Notes: a model not told the origin generated them from the sequence alone. DNA of 64,000 bases from Welwitschia mirabilis (GCA_051453625.1 JBOZIK010000001.1:260632319-260696318), one strand, 5' to 3'. Counted from the stretch's first letter, positions 12,901 to 23,500 are shown. Made by a program: numbers and translations.

Positions 12901-14423
12901 GTGAAATAACATGAACAATTAAAATAACATTTTCACAAGGGGTTATATCCCTTGGATAGTTACTACACTTTTAACTAATTATAAACCATCTATTGAATAA
13001 TTTAATCAAATTCATAATAATAACATAGTTTTGATTGTGTTTTAGTTTAAAGGCTTTTGCAATTATGACAAATCTATAATCATCTAAAGAATTTAACCTA
13101 AATTAGCTATATTGAATCTTACTTCTAACAATTTTATTATACCTTATGTTTTCTATTATTAGTAATAGATATCTAAGGAATTTAATTTTCTATTAAATAG
13201 CATATAACTCTATAAATATTTTAGTTTTATATTAATAAGTATATCCCTGATATTTGTGTATAAATTTTAATTTTTATAATATTTTCTATAAAAGTATCCA
13301 TTCCAAATTATATAATTTTGTAATATGCTCATCATCTATTTTATTTTACTTGTGAATCATAATATAATTAATACCATCATGTATTTTACTAGTATCACCA
13401 TATTATTGATTACCATGTGGGAAAAATAATTGTTTAAATCTAACATTATATATTTTAGTATTTTTATCATTTTTTTCGGTTATTAGTCTATCTTCAAACA
13501 TTTTTTTAATCAATATTGACTTCTAATGTATTAGCAGATGAGGAGAATCACTAGTAAACTTCATAGATAATTTGATGAAAAATCAATTAATCTCAAACCT
13601 TACTAGTTGAGCATATCCCCTAGACAACTCCATTGATAATTTGATGAAGAGTCCTTTGATCTTAAATGATTTATTAATGACTTTCATGGAAGCTACTCTA
13701 ATCATCATTTCAAAAAAGTAAAAATTTAACTTACAACTATATATAAATTAATTTAACAAATATAACCCTGTCTAATACTATCAAAGAAAGAATGCATCTC
13801 AATTCACCTAAACAAAATTGATAGTTTTATGATAATCTAAGTATTTAGATATATATTCATATATGGTTTTAATCCCTCATACAAACTCTCTTGTAAGTAA
13901 GCTTACAATCATTAATATATTGTTTACATTTTATGATCTTAATTTAAAACTTTCTTATGAATACTTACATGAATTTAAAGCTATCATGTCAACCATATGT
14001 AATCATAATGGTGCAATTAGAATGATGTTATTTTTATTTATTTTATAAAAGAAAAGAATAAATCATTACTATATTTATTAAAAACTTTATCAAGCAGATT
14101 ATAAAGACATTTCATTCGTTAATTTTTAAAGAACTATTCTACATTACATAAAGTAAATAAATTATGACATAAAATTATAAACATTAATAGACTGTGATGT
14201 CAATATTTTATCTTACTATCTTAAAACTATTATGATTTTCTTTTCTTTAATTTCTCAACTTCCTAAGAGATTTTTTTAGAATAATTCCTTGATTTAATAT
14301 CTTCCATTTTAAATGTACTAATCTATATTTAATGATGCTTGAGCTCAAAGTAAAGAAATATTCACACAATATAGTTTTTTGTGAAAATTATCTTAAATTC
14401 ATGGGTTCATTATTTTCCTCACT
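9933..14423. other. AT-rich stretch without recognisable gene
   Basis: Open frames at 10319-10561 and 13863-14048 have no recognisable similarity. The imperfect inverted repeat at 12277-12313 (CACCTCAATCACC against GTGATTGAAGGTG) could fold. The last part should contain the 5' LTR of copia remnant A, but its limits cannot be read without a partner. Confidence 0.45.
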
Positions 14424-14509
14424 TAATATTAGATCCTAGGTTGTTTTGTTAAATATTTGATGGTTAAGATGGCATAAGAAAGTAGTGCTAGCACTTCCAT
14501 ATCTATGTC

Positions 14510-15300
14510 CTTGTATGCACCTTACTTTAAAGGAGAAAATTATGATTGTTAGTTAATCAAGATGAGGATGTTCTTGATGTTCCAAAATCTATATGGTTTA
14601 ATGGCTATTGCAATTGATCACATCATAGATTTAACAATTCTTAAAACCATGGAATGTAAGAATATGAAAGTAATTTTCATACTCTAGATGAGCATTAGTA
14701 ATATAATCTTTATACTCTTGAGACTGAGTATAAAGAATTGAATGAAGTAAGAAATGTAAGATTGCAAATTCTCACTAGATAATATGAAACACTTATTATG
14801 AAACTCTCTAGATATCTTGAGCTTTACATCAATTTTATTTTAGAAATAGTTGATTCATTGTGAACTGGAAGAAAATATGAAAGAATTAAAGATTGTAAAA
14901 TAGACTATTTAAATAGTTATGAGCTGCTATGATTCTATCATGTATGTGATAAAATAAAGTAAATATATTGACCAATTAACAATGGTCAAATTCATTGGAA
15001 GTTTCAAAACCTTTAAGTAAAGAAATCAACTATGTGAATAATATGCAATAAATGCTTTTTAGATCCAAAAAATCACAATAAGATCTTCACATAAAAACTG
15101 GTGTCAAGAGCAATGATTAAATCAAGGACATGGTTATGATAATCATGGTCGAATGAATAATAATCATGGTGATCAAAATCATTATGATCAAGAATAGAGT
15201 TAACGATAAGTTGAATCTAGATTAGATTTAACTAAATCTAGAAAATACTGTAATTATTGCAAAAGATAAAATCACATGTAATCAAGTTATTTATTAAAGT
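14510..15300 (+). pseudogene. Copia A gag fragment with decayed zinc knuckle
   Basis: Gag forms the virus-like particle that packages element RNA. The start reads YFKGENYDC, a stop, then LIKMRMFLMFQNLYG, matching the copia gag opening 'F.GENYDFW..KM'. NEVRNVRLQI and KLSRYLELY follow at about 14735-14830. A His/Asn/Gly-rich stretch (GYDNHGRMNNNHGDQNHYD) near 15135-15190 precedes CNYCKR, stop, NHM near 15250, a zinc knuckle that has lost its Gly and last Cys. Stops occur throughout. Confidence 0.8.
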
Positions 15301-15399
15301 AAAGAATACAAAACAAAGAAAAAATGCAAATTATATTGAAGAAAAAGAAGACAATCATGGAGAACTCGGATTTATTAAGGAGGATAAAGATCAAAGTTC

Positions 15400-16480
15400 T
15401 TATTTTACATCCAATGATTAATCTCTAACAAACATGTATAATTTCAAATGTGTGAATAGTTGTTATAGTCATCATATAATTGGTAATGGATCCTTACTAA
15501 TTGATGTACGCATGCATCAAGGAGAAGTAACAATTGGTATTGGTATAAAGGTAATCATCATAGGAATTGAATGAGTAGATATTTCTACAAATACAAGTAG
15601 ATCATATACAATTTCTAATATCCATTTTATTCCTGATTTGAAGAATAATCTATTAAGTGTTGAACAACTTTGTTTTAAAGGATATAAACTAGTATTTATT
15701 GATGATTTCTACAAAATTATTGAATATGATGGTAAAGAAATCACATTAATTCCTATGAGTTAGAATAGAATGTATAAGTTGGAGATACAAAAGGATATTG
15801 ACTGTCTAACGATAATGAAATCAAATTCATGGCTCTAGCACCTCAAACTAGAACATGTTAATTTTGGATCTATGAATACAATGTAAAGGGGAGATCTTAT
15901 TTGAGGTATGTCTGAATTTTCTCTTTCTAATTCAAAAAATTGTTAGATTTATACTATCGGAAAAGACAAAAAGATTACCATTTCCAAAGCCTAAACACAT
16001 ATCTAAAAATTATTTAGATCTTGTGCATTTGAGTTCATGTGGCCCAATGCAAAGAAACTTAAAAGTAATAGAGGAAATGAATTTACGTCAAATAATTTCA
16101 AGAAATTTTATAAAGATAAAGGTATTATCATTAAAACACTATAGCATATACTCCACAACAAAATGGGATAGCAGAGAGTAAAAAATCAAACAATCATAAT
16201 CATAACTAGATGTTTTTTACATCAAAATAGTTTAAATAATGCTTTTTGGAGTAAAGCATGTGCTATCACTATTTATATCTAAATCAAGATCCTTCTAAAA
16301 TTATGGATAACACCATATCAATTATGGTATGGAAGCAAGATCCTTCTAAAATTATTGATAACACCATATCAATTATGGTATGGAAGAAATTTTTAAGTCA
16401 CTTTGCTATGTAAAGGTACTTGATTAGCATCATCAAAATTTGAAAGAAAAGGCCTGAGTTTGCATTTTCTAAAGTAAGAT
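15400..16480 (+). pseudogene. Copia A protease, pre-integrase and integrase fragment
   Basis: The protease site that should read DSGCS reads NSCYSHH from 15455, so the catalytic Asp is lost. FIPDLKNNLLSVEQLCFKG (cf. 'F.PDLK.NLLSVGQL') lies near 15625-15680. The pre-integrase H...LGH...N motif survives as WLQHLKLEHVNFGSM near 15830. Integrase is shown by SNRGNEFTSNNFKKFYKDKG near 16062, where the second catalytic Asp (SDxGxEF) is now Asn, and then by a degenerate version of 'PQQNGVAERKN'. Many stops make it non-functional. Confidence 0.85.
16285..16386 (+). repeat. 51-bp direct tandem duplication
   Basis: CAAGATCCTTCTAAAATTAT begins at 16285 and again at 16336, with one mismatch over 51 bp. 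It duplicates 17 codons of the decayed integrase C-terminal part in frame. Confidence 0.9.
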
Positions 16481-16569
16481 TCTAGTTCTAAATAATTTCA
16501 TTGTTTTGACTTGGAACAACAAAAATTATGAATTTTAAGAGATGTAATTTTTGTATAAAACATTACGTC

Positions 16570-17120
16570 TAATTAGGTTCTACCATCATGACACCTCTAC
16601 CATCATGATACATCCGAACTCTTTTGAACAGTAGAAGTTTGCATCACTGAGTTTTATGAAGTTGGCGACTATTAGATTCTCCTTGTGGTTAGGGGTGATG
16701 TTTGCATAGTCCTGGGTGATGAACGCATACAAAGTATTGTTAGGTGAAGTGAGACAGTTACCCTGCCCATGCTCGCAGTTGCACTGCATCTTCCCTATGT
16801 GCGTGCAGTCTCGCAGTCACGGCCATTCACTTGCTCGCCTTTCACGTCCACATTCATGTATGTAAACACGGTCTTAGTCTCATCACCTGCACTGGCAGTA
16901 TCGCCACCGGCGCTTATAGTCGCACTGCCCGCCTATCTCCCATTTGCGTCATCTGTCACGGCTCACTAAAACACCCTCCACGCAATCACATTCTCATGCT
17001 CTTCATATACACTAGCATTTGACTTTGGTTTTAGTTAGCCACAGGCATGTCAGACTGACGTGGCATTGTCTTCACGTTAGCTTTTATCGTCCACATCGGT
17101 TTATAATAATTCTTCTTTTT
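16570..17120 (-). pseudogene. CpG-rich island with unknown Cys-containing reading frame
   Basis: I do not recognise the protein. On the minus strand an open frame from 16789 to 16586 begins MQCNCEHGQGNCLTSPNNT and contains YAFITQDYANITPNHKEN. Upstream, in another frame, lies ETKTVFTYMNVDVKGEQVNG followed by RDC. Joining the two needs one frameshift near 16800, so this may be one gene broken once. Base composition differs sharply from the neighbours: GC is higher and CpG frequent (for example around 16800-16960), whereas flanking DNA is nearly CpG-free. That argues for DNA that has been methylated less or for a shorter time. It lies between copia A and LTR B and could be a host gene fragment, a captured segment or a transfer. 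Confidence 0.4.
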
Positions 17121-17611
17121 CTGATGTGGGCCAATTTTCAGTTGATCCACCATATTTTGTAAAAGGTGGACTTTGATTTTTCCGTCTTTCTTAAATTATT
17201 ATACACCCACATTGAATCTTAAGATTATGCGGAAGGGGGTGGGGTGGGGTGGGGTTCTTCCCCATATAACATACCATTTGTAAATTCCCATATTTCACAT
17301 GAGGTGGGCATTTTCCCTAATGGCCTACCATTTTATGTTTTTGATAATGGATTTTTTAACCACCCTCTTAATGTATATAAGGGTTCTATCCTATGTCTAA
17401 TGAGACTTCTTGTTATATTTACATCCTTAAGCCTTTTCCCATTTCCCCTCTACCCACAACGTTTAAACCCACTTCCTTTTCATTTATCTCTAATCTTTCT
17501 AACTTTATCAGCCCATATTATAATAAGCAAGCACATTTTTCTAAGGGACCTCTTTATTTCACAAAGTTCCTTCCTTCTTCCATTCTTGTCTAATCCTTAA
17601 TTTTTTTAACT
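17121..17611 (+). other. Promoter-like stretch: G-tracts, TATA-like site, pyrimidine-rich DNA
   Basis: No protein motif was recognised. A (GGGG T)n run at 17235-17254 is followed about 120 bp later by TATATAAGG at 17374, then a C/T-rich stretch up to the LTR start at 17612. Open frames on the plus strand (17244-17600) are low-complexity Leu/Ser/Phe/Pro and probably chance. Confidence 0.4.
17235..17254 (+). other. G-quadruplex motif
   Basis: Four G-tracts of at least four G separated by single T form the compact pattern G5-T-G4-T-G4-T-G4. This fits the strict intramolecular G-quadruplex rule with 1-nt loops, which generally favours stable parallel folds. No other such motif was seen in the window. 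Confidence 0.9.
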
Positions 17612-17790
17612 TGTTGGTAAAATTTTAGTCTTGATGATTTCACTTGTCAAATGTGATGTGTCTAATCTGTAGGCAGGTAACGTTGGAGAACACCAAATTG
17701 CAAAAAGAATCAATCCAATCAAAACCTTAAAATTTAAAGTACTCAAAAGCTTTAGTTCAAAATTCATGAAGGATTAACACAATTAACTGA

Positions 17791-18186
17791 AGACATCTAC
17801 ATATGTGAAGATGTCTATATCAAAAATGTCTACTATATCAAAGACATGTATACTAAACTGGAATTTATCATAGTAAAAGACATCTATCATGACAAAGATG
17901 TCTATCCTAAACCAAGGAGATGAGATAGGTGAAACATGTTAATCAAACTAAAGACATCTATGCTACTTTAACTATTGAAAATTATCTACAAAACTGAAGA
18001 CGTCTATGCTGAACTAGAAGATGTAATAGAGATAAATTGCATTTTGATAAATTATCTGCATTTTAGGGAATCAAACAAGTTTTGCACCTTGGATTCATGA
18101 CCACTAAGGATTAAAGATATAATCATTTAATTTTTATTGAAATCTCGGTAGTTTGACCAAAGACATCTTTCAAAGTAAAGATGTCT
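17791..18186. repeat. Inverted 8-mer modules (AGACATCT-N10-AGATGTCT) in LTR B
   Basis: Perfect modules lie at 17791-17816, 17878-17903 and 18161-18186, and a two-mismatch one at 17824-17849. In each the two complementary octamers are separated by exactly 10 nt, although the spacer sequences differ. The arms could pair as an 8-bp stem or bind a dimeric protein. Similar modules occur in LTR D and in the 3' spacers of B and D. Confidence 0.85.
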
Positions 18187-18854
18187 AACTAATAGAGACA
18201 TTTACTCTTTCAAAGACATTTATGCTAAAAATTTGTTAGGGACTAGAATGGCCATTGAATGACCAAAACTTATTCATTTCTATTCATTGCACAATGTTTA
18301 AATGTTTTCAAATGGTTATCTCCCTAGTGTAAAGGTAAGGAAGGCATCAAAAGTATAAAGGGAACAAAGAGAGAAGAAAAACAGGTTTCTCATATGATTG
18401 ATTAGTAGCACACATAAAGCTTTCAATGCTCTTGATGAAAAGGACCATCTAGTGAAGACATTGCTTGATCAGTGGCTCTTACAATAGCTACATTACTTTG
18501 ATCTAAGATACTCGTGGGTGGCAACATCAAGGGACAACTCAAGTATTCTATCAAAGTGACATCTTTTCAAGCTTATTGTTTTTTTTTAAAGATTATTTGT
18601 TAGCACTTAAACTGTAAGGATTATCAATTTTTTAAATAAACTCATTGTAATCTAGTTTCTACTTTCATTCTTAATATCCCTTGCTAGGATTTCTAAATTA
18701 TAAGGCAACCCTTGGATGAGTGTACTTCTATAACTTCTTGTGAGTATACTTTTGTTTTGATTTATTATAAATCGCTAAGGAGAAGAGATTGCTACCTTTG
18801 AGGAGCATCTCAGTTGCATGCAAGGTTGGTGATGCTCCAAAACCACTATTTTAC

Positions 18855-18857
18855 AAG
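18855..18857 (+). other. CACTA target site duplication, left copy
   Basis: AAG immediately before the CACT terminus; repeated as AAG at 29865-29867 right after the other terminus. Confidence 0.8.
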
Positions 18858-18874
18858 CACTCCAAGAAATATAG

Positions 18875-19095
18875 GCTTTTAAGGGGTTTTGAAAACACCT
18901 TAAAAGGCCTTAAAAAAACACCTTAAACGTTTTTAAGGCATTTCTTCCCAAAACACCTTAGGCTTTTAAGGTGTTTCTGAGGCGTTTTAGTTTTAATAAA
19001 AATGCCTTAAAAGGTCTTTTAAGGCATTTTTCAAAGAAGTGCCTCAAAAGCCTTTTAAAGCATTTTATCAAACAAACACCATGAAAGGTGCAACT
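18875..19095. repeat. CACTA left subterminal repeats
   Basis: About eight copies, in both orientations, of a motif near ACACCTTAAAAGGC or its complement crowd this stretch (e.g. GAAAACACCTTAAAAGG, CTTTTAAGGTGTTT, TGCCTTAAAAGG). In En/Spm such subterminal repeats are the binding sites of the TNPA protein. The 906-N gap follows directly. Confidence 0.85.
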
Positions 19096-19103
19096 TAGGG
19101 GAT

Positions 19104-20009
19104 NNNNNNNNNNNNNNNNNNNNNNNNNNNNNNNNNNNNNNNNNNNNNNNNNNNNNNNNNNNNNNNNNNNNNNNNNNNNNNNNNNNNNNNNNNNNNNNNN
19201 NNNNNNNNNNNNNNNNNNNNNNNNNNNNNNNNNNNNNNNNNNNNNNNNNNNNNNNNNNNNNNNNNNNNNNNNNNNNNNNNNNNNNNNNNNNNNNNNNNNN
19301 NNNNNNNNNNNNNNNNNNNNNNNNNNNNNNNNNNNNNNNNNNNNNNNNNNNNNNNNNNNNNNNNNNNNNNNNNNNNNNNNNNNNNNNNNNNNNNNNNNNN
19401 NNNNNNNNNNNNNNNNNNNNNNNNNNNNNNNNNNNNNNNNNNNNNNNNNNNNNNNNNNNNNNNNNNNNNNNNNNNNNNNNNNNNNNNNNNNNNNNNNNNN
19501 NNNNNNNNNNNNNNNNNNNNNNNNNNNNNNNNNNNNNNNNNNNNNNNNNNNNNNNNNNNNNNNNNNNNNNNNNNNNNNNNNNNNNNNNNNNNNNNNNNNN
19601 NNNNNNNNNNNNNNNNNNNNNNNNNNNNNNNNNNNNNNNNNNNNNNNNNNNNNNNNNNNNNNNNNNNNNNNNNNNNNNNNNNNNNNNNNNNNNNNNNNNN
19701 NNNNNNNNNNNNNNNNNNNNNNNNNNNNNNNNNNNNNNNNNNNNNNNNNNNNNNNNNNNNNNNNNNNNNNNNNNNNNNNNNNNNNNNNNNNNNNNNNNNN
19801 NNNNNNNNNNNNNNNNNNNNNNNNNNNNNNNNNNNNNNNNNNNNNNNNNNNNNNNNNNNNNNNNNNNNNNNNNNNNNNNNNNNNNNNNNNNNNNNNNNNN
19901 NNNNNNNNNNNNNNNNNNNNNNNNNNNNNNNNNNNNNNNNNNNNNNNNNNNNNNNNNNNNNNNNNNNNNNNNNNNNNNNNNNNNNNNNNNNNNNNNNNNN
20001 NNNNNNNNN
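19104..20009. other. Assembly gap, 906 N
   Basis: Unknown sequence inside the CACTA element. The next importin-alpha exon (after the intron donor at 20073-20072, minus strand) could be hidden here. Confidence 1.
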
Positions 20010-20073
20010 TTTTTGGCTTTCATTCAACTTAGACAGTTCAGGTTACATTCACAACATAAAAGGATTTTAATAC

Positions 20074-20440
20074 CTATTCTAAAACATGTTCATCAAGAGA
20101 GCTAAGAAGATCAATAAATAGAGGCAAATCTTCATTATCTACCACTACCTTTATTTGAGATGTAGTTCCCCACACTATGTTTATCAAAGCCTAGGCTGCT
20201 TCATACTGCAACAAATTTAATTTAAAACCAAATAAAACTCCCTTTAATTTCTTGAACATAAATCCATCCATTATGTATCCTTCAAATAGCAATGTAATCT
20301 TTATTACTTAGAGTCTGGGAGCATCTTTTCTAGTTAATAATTGCAGAAGCCAAGGCACTGTGTTGGCCTCGATCACTTTCTCAATATAGTCCTTATAATC
20401 TAGCCATAAAGAAACGTAAATTTTCTTAAAATAATGTTTA
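20074..20440 (-). pseudogene. Importin-alpha (karyopherin) ARM-repeat fragment, two exons
   Basis: Importin alpha binds nuclear localisation signals through armadillo repeats. On the minus strand the first exon (to 20308) contains IEKVIEANTVPWLLQLLTRK then DAPRL and a stop where Gln is expected (CAA to TAA). It matches the family pattern 'I..VI..G.VP.FV.FL...D.P.LQ'. An intron at 20307-20206 (102 nt) begins GTAATA and ends TTGTTGCAG. The second exon (20205-20074, 44 codons) reads YEAA, stop (Trp TGG to TAG), ALINIVWGTTSQIKVVVDN, then PLFIDLLSSLDEHVLE and a stop (Gln CAG to TAG) before a GT donor. This matches '(F/Y)EAAWALTNIASGTS..TKVV'. Exon borders sit where the plant genes usually have them. 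Kept introns show capture from genomic DNA, not a processed copy. Confidence 0.88.
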
Positions 20441-20964
20441 GAAAGAAGGGAAAATACCATAATTTAAAGAAACTTAGACTTTTTTGTATTAGAAATAATA
20501 TTTCTAAGAAATCTACTACTGTTTCTTTCTTATTATCGGCTCTAGAGCTTAGTAGAAGGGCCATGGAAGGTATTTCTTAATCGATTCAAAGTAGATATGC
20601 AAAAACAAGTTAGTTATCATAAAAATTAACATGAAAATTTGAGGAGGAGATGATAATTAGACTTCTTCTAGAGATTCTTATAGCTATTGTAGCATAACAC
20701 TACCAATTCCATAGGGTTTGCATATCATCTACTGCATACATAATGCCAAAGAATATAGATTAATAACAAAAGAAATCTAATCTATTTGGAATAGATGTAG
20801 AAGAATGCAACAATATCAATCAGCCAAACATCATTACATTATTCACATGATAGCTTCATGTATATTTTTGAAGCCATAAAATTAAAGTATCCTCTCCTTT
20901 TGTATGTTTTACCTAGTAGGAGACAACATCTGTGTTTCCTTTTCTTCCACTATTCTTCTGCTTA

Positions 20965-21706
20965 GCCTTACAAGCAAGGCAGTCCTTCATGGTATGTCAC
21001 TTCTTATAAAACTAACACTCCAAATTTCACACATAGCAGAGACCTCGTTTTTACTTCTTCCTTTTCTTTTATCATCATTATTGGACTTTCATTAATCATC
21101 TACTAAAACTATGCTACTAGAGGCTTGCAATTCTAATAATCTCCTTTCTGCATTCTAAAGGATAGGTATGACATTATCAAAGGAGACATTGCTAATGATC
21201 CCAGGGGTGGTAATGATGGTTATGTCATAGCCAATGATTTAAGAAGAGAGTTGAAGGCAATATAATACTTTATAGTTTCACTTAGGAAAACAATGTACTC
21301 CTCCATATTGACAAATGCAGCCATCATCTCATTTAAATGGTGTTATAACAAAGTCCCTTCATCTTTGCATTGAAGATCTTCTGCTATATGTGAAACTAGT
21401 TTAAGCCCAGATACTTTACTAAACATGTTCATCATCTTTACATGTACATATGATTACTTAAGATCTAATATACATGTATGTGTATTATGCATGTTTGCCA
21501 ACTCAAATCAATAGAAGAGTTAGTAAGATCACTCACAAATAGAAGCATAACTCATCAAAAGATTTGCTAAAAACACATTTTAAAATGAAAGTGCTAAATA
21601 ACATTTATATTATTCACTTTTTAGACTTCTTAAGATTATAAACTACAATCCAAAATTAAACATTAGAATTTTAAAGGAAGTTGTCTCATAATCCAGAAAT
21701 ATGCCA
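20965..21706 (-). pseudogene. Copia-like gag fragment, copy 1, with decayed zinc knuckle
   Basis: Minus-strand translation gives EGTLL, stop, HHLNEMMAAFVNMEEYIVFL and then SETIKYYIAFNSLLKSLAM, which resembles the copia gag pattern 'HL..F..M...L...'. VIPIL, stop, NAERRLLELQASSS follows. Near 21010-20970 a C-stop-FYKK-stop-HTMKDC segment is a CCHC knuckle in which one Cys and the Gly were lost. The part at 21170-21706 is repeated at 22955-23500. It lies inside the CACTA element between the importin and GDSL pieces. Confidence 0.6.
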
Positions 21707-21711
21707 GATTA

Positions 21712-22953
21712 TTGTCTATGTATACTAAAGTGGCACTAATAAGAGCCTTGTCGAGTTGAGACACAAGGCCTTTCAGGGCATCATTGAAAGTCTCCACGAT
21801 TTTGTTTATACTTTCTACACACTACCTATTAGACCTTCTCATTGCCAATTGCTATGGAATGCATCCTAAAGAAGCCATTGCAGACACTGCCATCTTCCTT
21901 ACTCCTAAACTATACAATGCTTGCACTTCCGCTTTATCCAATTAAACAAAACAATTAAAATTAAAATAAAGTAAATCAAAATTATATATAATACAATAAA
22001 CGTAACATTAATATGAGGTAACTATGATTACCGTTAAAATTAAAATAAAGTAAAGTTTAAGCTAGGAAAAAGATTTCTGATTAACAAAATGTTGGATAGT
22101 AGGCTTAGTTATAATAAGTAAGTGAAACAAAATATCTAGAGAAAATGCTTGGTCAAAGTCCAAACACTAAACCCTAAACCCTAGAAAATAAGTAGAGCTC
22201 TCTTTTCCTATACATTCTTTAGGTGACTGCTAGTTCTTATTCTACTACTCAGACTAAGATGCTTGTTGTACTTAGAAATAAGAAAATCGTTGAAATTATA
22301 AGGTGAATACTATCTTGCTATTGAGAAGAAAAATGAATTCAAATAGTTGTTTATGTAGTCATTGCTTCCAAATTCCAAGGTAAATATTGCTTTGATAGAA
22401 AACTCTTGGAATTCTTCTTGGCCTTCCAGCTAAGCTTTTGATTGGTTCACAATGGTCTAGAAATTAGCCACCTAGTGCCTGAATGAAATCTTGCTTTCTT
22501 GCTAAACAAAAATGCTAATTCACTTAATCCATTAAAAGTGTTAGCATGAAAAACAATCAAGCATTCTGTAAGAGCAATCAAAATATTACTACATAGTTGA
22601 AACTAGTGTCATCCAAAATCCCACCTGTAGTAGAAGCATAGTTCACACCTTTCATTATATTGGATTGTAATGCAAATGGATCCAAATATGCAAGAATCAA
22701 TGATAAACCTAAAAACTGACCTGCGTGACACAAAAAATTATAGCAGACATGATTTAGAAGAGCCAAAAACAAATAGAAAAGAATAAGAAGAGGAACCTAG
22801 AAAATCCACCACTATTTTGCTATTGCAGAAATGTCCAGTTGGTCNNNNNNNNNNTGGTCTAAAAGGAAAATCTATTTCATAAGTAGGAAAATTTGATCTT
22901 TCTAGGGACGTACATAGTTGTTGTTTTCATCATCACTTAAGGAATCTCCAAAC
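21712..22953 (-). pseudogene. GDSL esterase/lipase pseudogene with introns, C-terminus missing
   Basis: GDSL enzymes are secreted Ser hydrolases acting on lipid or cutin esters. Minus strand: block I reads NVMFGDSLSDDENNNYV, with the nucleophile Ser codon at 22943-22941. After one frameshift comes FPTYEIDFPFRP, a 10-N gap, then PTGHFCNSKIVVDFL. A 76-nt intron (22796-22721) begins GTTCCT and ends TGTCACGCAG and splits a Gly codon cleanly. Exon 2 gives QFLGLSLILAYLDP and GVNYASTTGGILDDT. Block III is GSNDYINNYL near 22369-22340, then YSPYNFNDFLISKYNKHL. A late exon gives LYSLGVRKMAV, SLGCIP and CVESINKIVETFN. Coding stops at VYIDN (~21712), so the catalytic Asp-His block is missing. Order, spacing and splice sites make the family secure; frameshifts and stops make it dead. 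Its signal peptide end is also absent. Confidence 0.92.
22166..22186. other. Short telomere-like motif
   Basis: CTAAACCCTAAACCCTAG holds about two and a half plant telomere units. Two units are also the form of the 'telo box' found in plant promoters and introns. It lies between GDSL exons, so it could be an original intron feature. Confidence 0.5.
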
Positions 22954-22954
22954 A

Positions 22955-23500
22955 TTACATTACCAAAGGAGATAGTGCTAATGCTCCCAGAGGTGGTAAT
23001 GCGGATTATGTCATAGCCAATGATTTAGGAAGAGAGTTGAAGGTAGTATAACACTTTATAGTTTCACTTATGAGAACCATGTACTCGTTTAGATTGACAA
23101 ATGTAGCCATCATCTCATTTAAATGGTGTTATATCAAAGTTCCTTCATCTTGGCATTGAAGACCTTCTGCTACATGTAAAACTAGTTTGAGCACAAATAC
23201 TTTACTGAACATGTTCATCATCTTTACATGTACATATGATTACTTAGAACTCAATATACATGTATATGTATTACGCATGTTTGCCAGCTCAAATCAATAG
23301 AAGATTTAGTGAGATCACTCATAAACAGAAGTACAAATCATCAAAATATTTACTAAAAATACATTTTAAAATGAAAGTACTAAATAACATTTTGATTATT
23401 CACTTTTTAGAGTTCTTAAGATTATAAACTACAATCCGAAATTGAACATCATAATTTTAAAAGGAGGTATCTTATAATCTAGAAATATGCTAGATCAAAT
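22955..23500 (-). pseudogene. Copia-like gag fragment, copy 2 (direct repeat of 21170-21706)
   Basis: It aligns almost colinearly with 21170-21706; shared landmarks are CATAGCCAATGATTTA, CATCATCTCATTTAAATGG and CATCATCTTTACATGTACAT. On the minus strand it ends within a few bases of the GDSL block-I exon, and copy 1 begins within a few bases of the truncated GDSL C-terminal exon. The captured GDSL piece is therefore bracketed by two direct copies about 1.8 kb apart. Confidence 0.75.

Larger units (their letters stand above)
14424..16560 (+). mobile_element. Ty1/copia remnant A (truncated after integrase)
   Basis: A degenerate PBS (TAATATTAGATCC, cf. TGGTATCAGAGCC) at 14424-14436 is followed by gag, zinc knuckle, protease, pre-integrase and integrase parts in the order diagnostic of copia. 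RT and RNase H are absent: coding resemblance stops near 16480 and CpG-rich unrelated DNA begins near 16570. A 51-bp direct duplication sits at 16285-16335 and 16336-16386 inside the integrase C-terminal part. The style of the pre-integrase region (LKLEHVNFGS) fits Tork/Ale-like copia better than SIRE; this lineage call is tentative. Confidence 0.85.
17612..18857 (+). mobile_element. SIRE-like element B, 5' LTR, left part (interrupted by CACTA)
   Basis: The LTR starts TGTTGGTAAAATTTTAGTC, the form seen at starts of SIRE/Maximus LTRs. The same start recurs at 37237, right after a polypurine-like tract. Aligned landmarks continue for about 270 bp (GTAGGCAGGTAAC / GTAGACAGATAAC, AACACCAAATTG). 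The inner part carries repeated AGACATCT/AGATGTCT pairs. The right part resumes at 29868-30038 beyond the CACTA insertion and ends in TCA just before the PBS, giving a reconstructed LTR length of about 1417 bp. A minus-strand relative lies at 57269-58576. Confidence 0.85.

Noticed and set aside
16769-17022. Two plus-strand frames in the CpG-rich island
   Set aside because: They are antisense to the more protein-like minus-strand frame and have low-complexity Ala/Ser/Pro/Val content.
19055-20032. Long open frames spanning runs of N (here and at 28142-28582, 32654-33213, 38921-39702, 52310-53321, 62680-63474)
   Set aside because: They are open only because N has no stop codons; the few real residues at the edges carry no motif except where reported separately (gag tail at 39530-39702).
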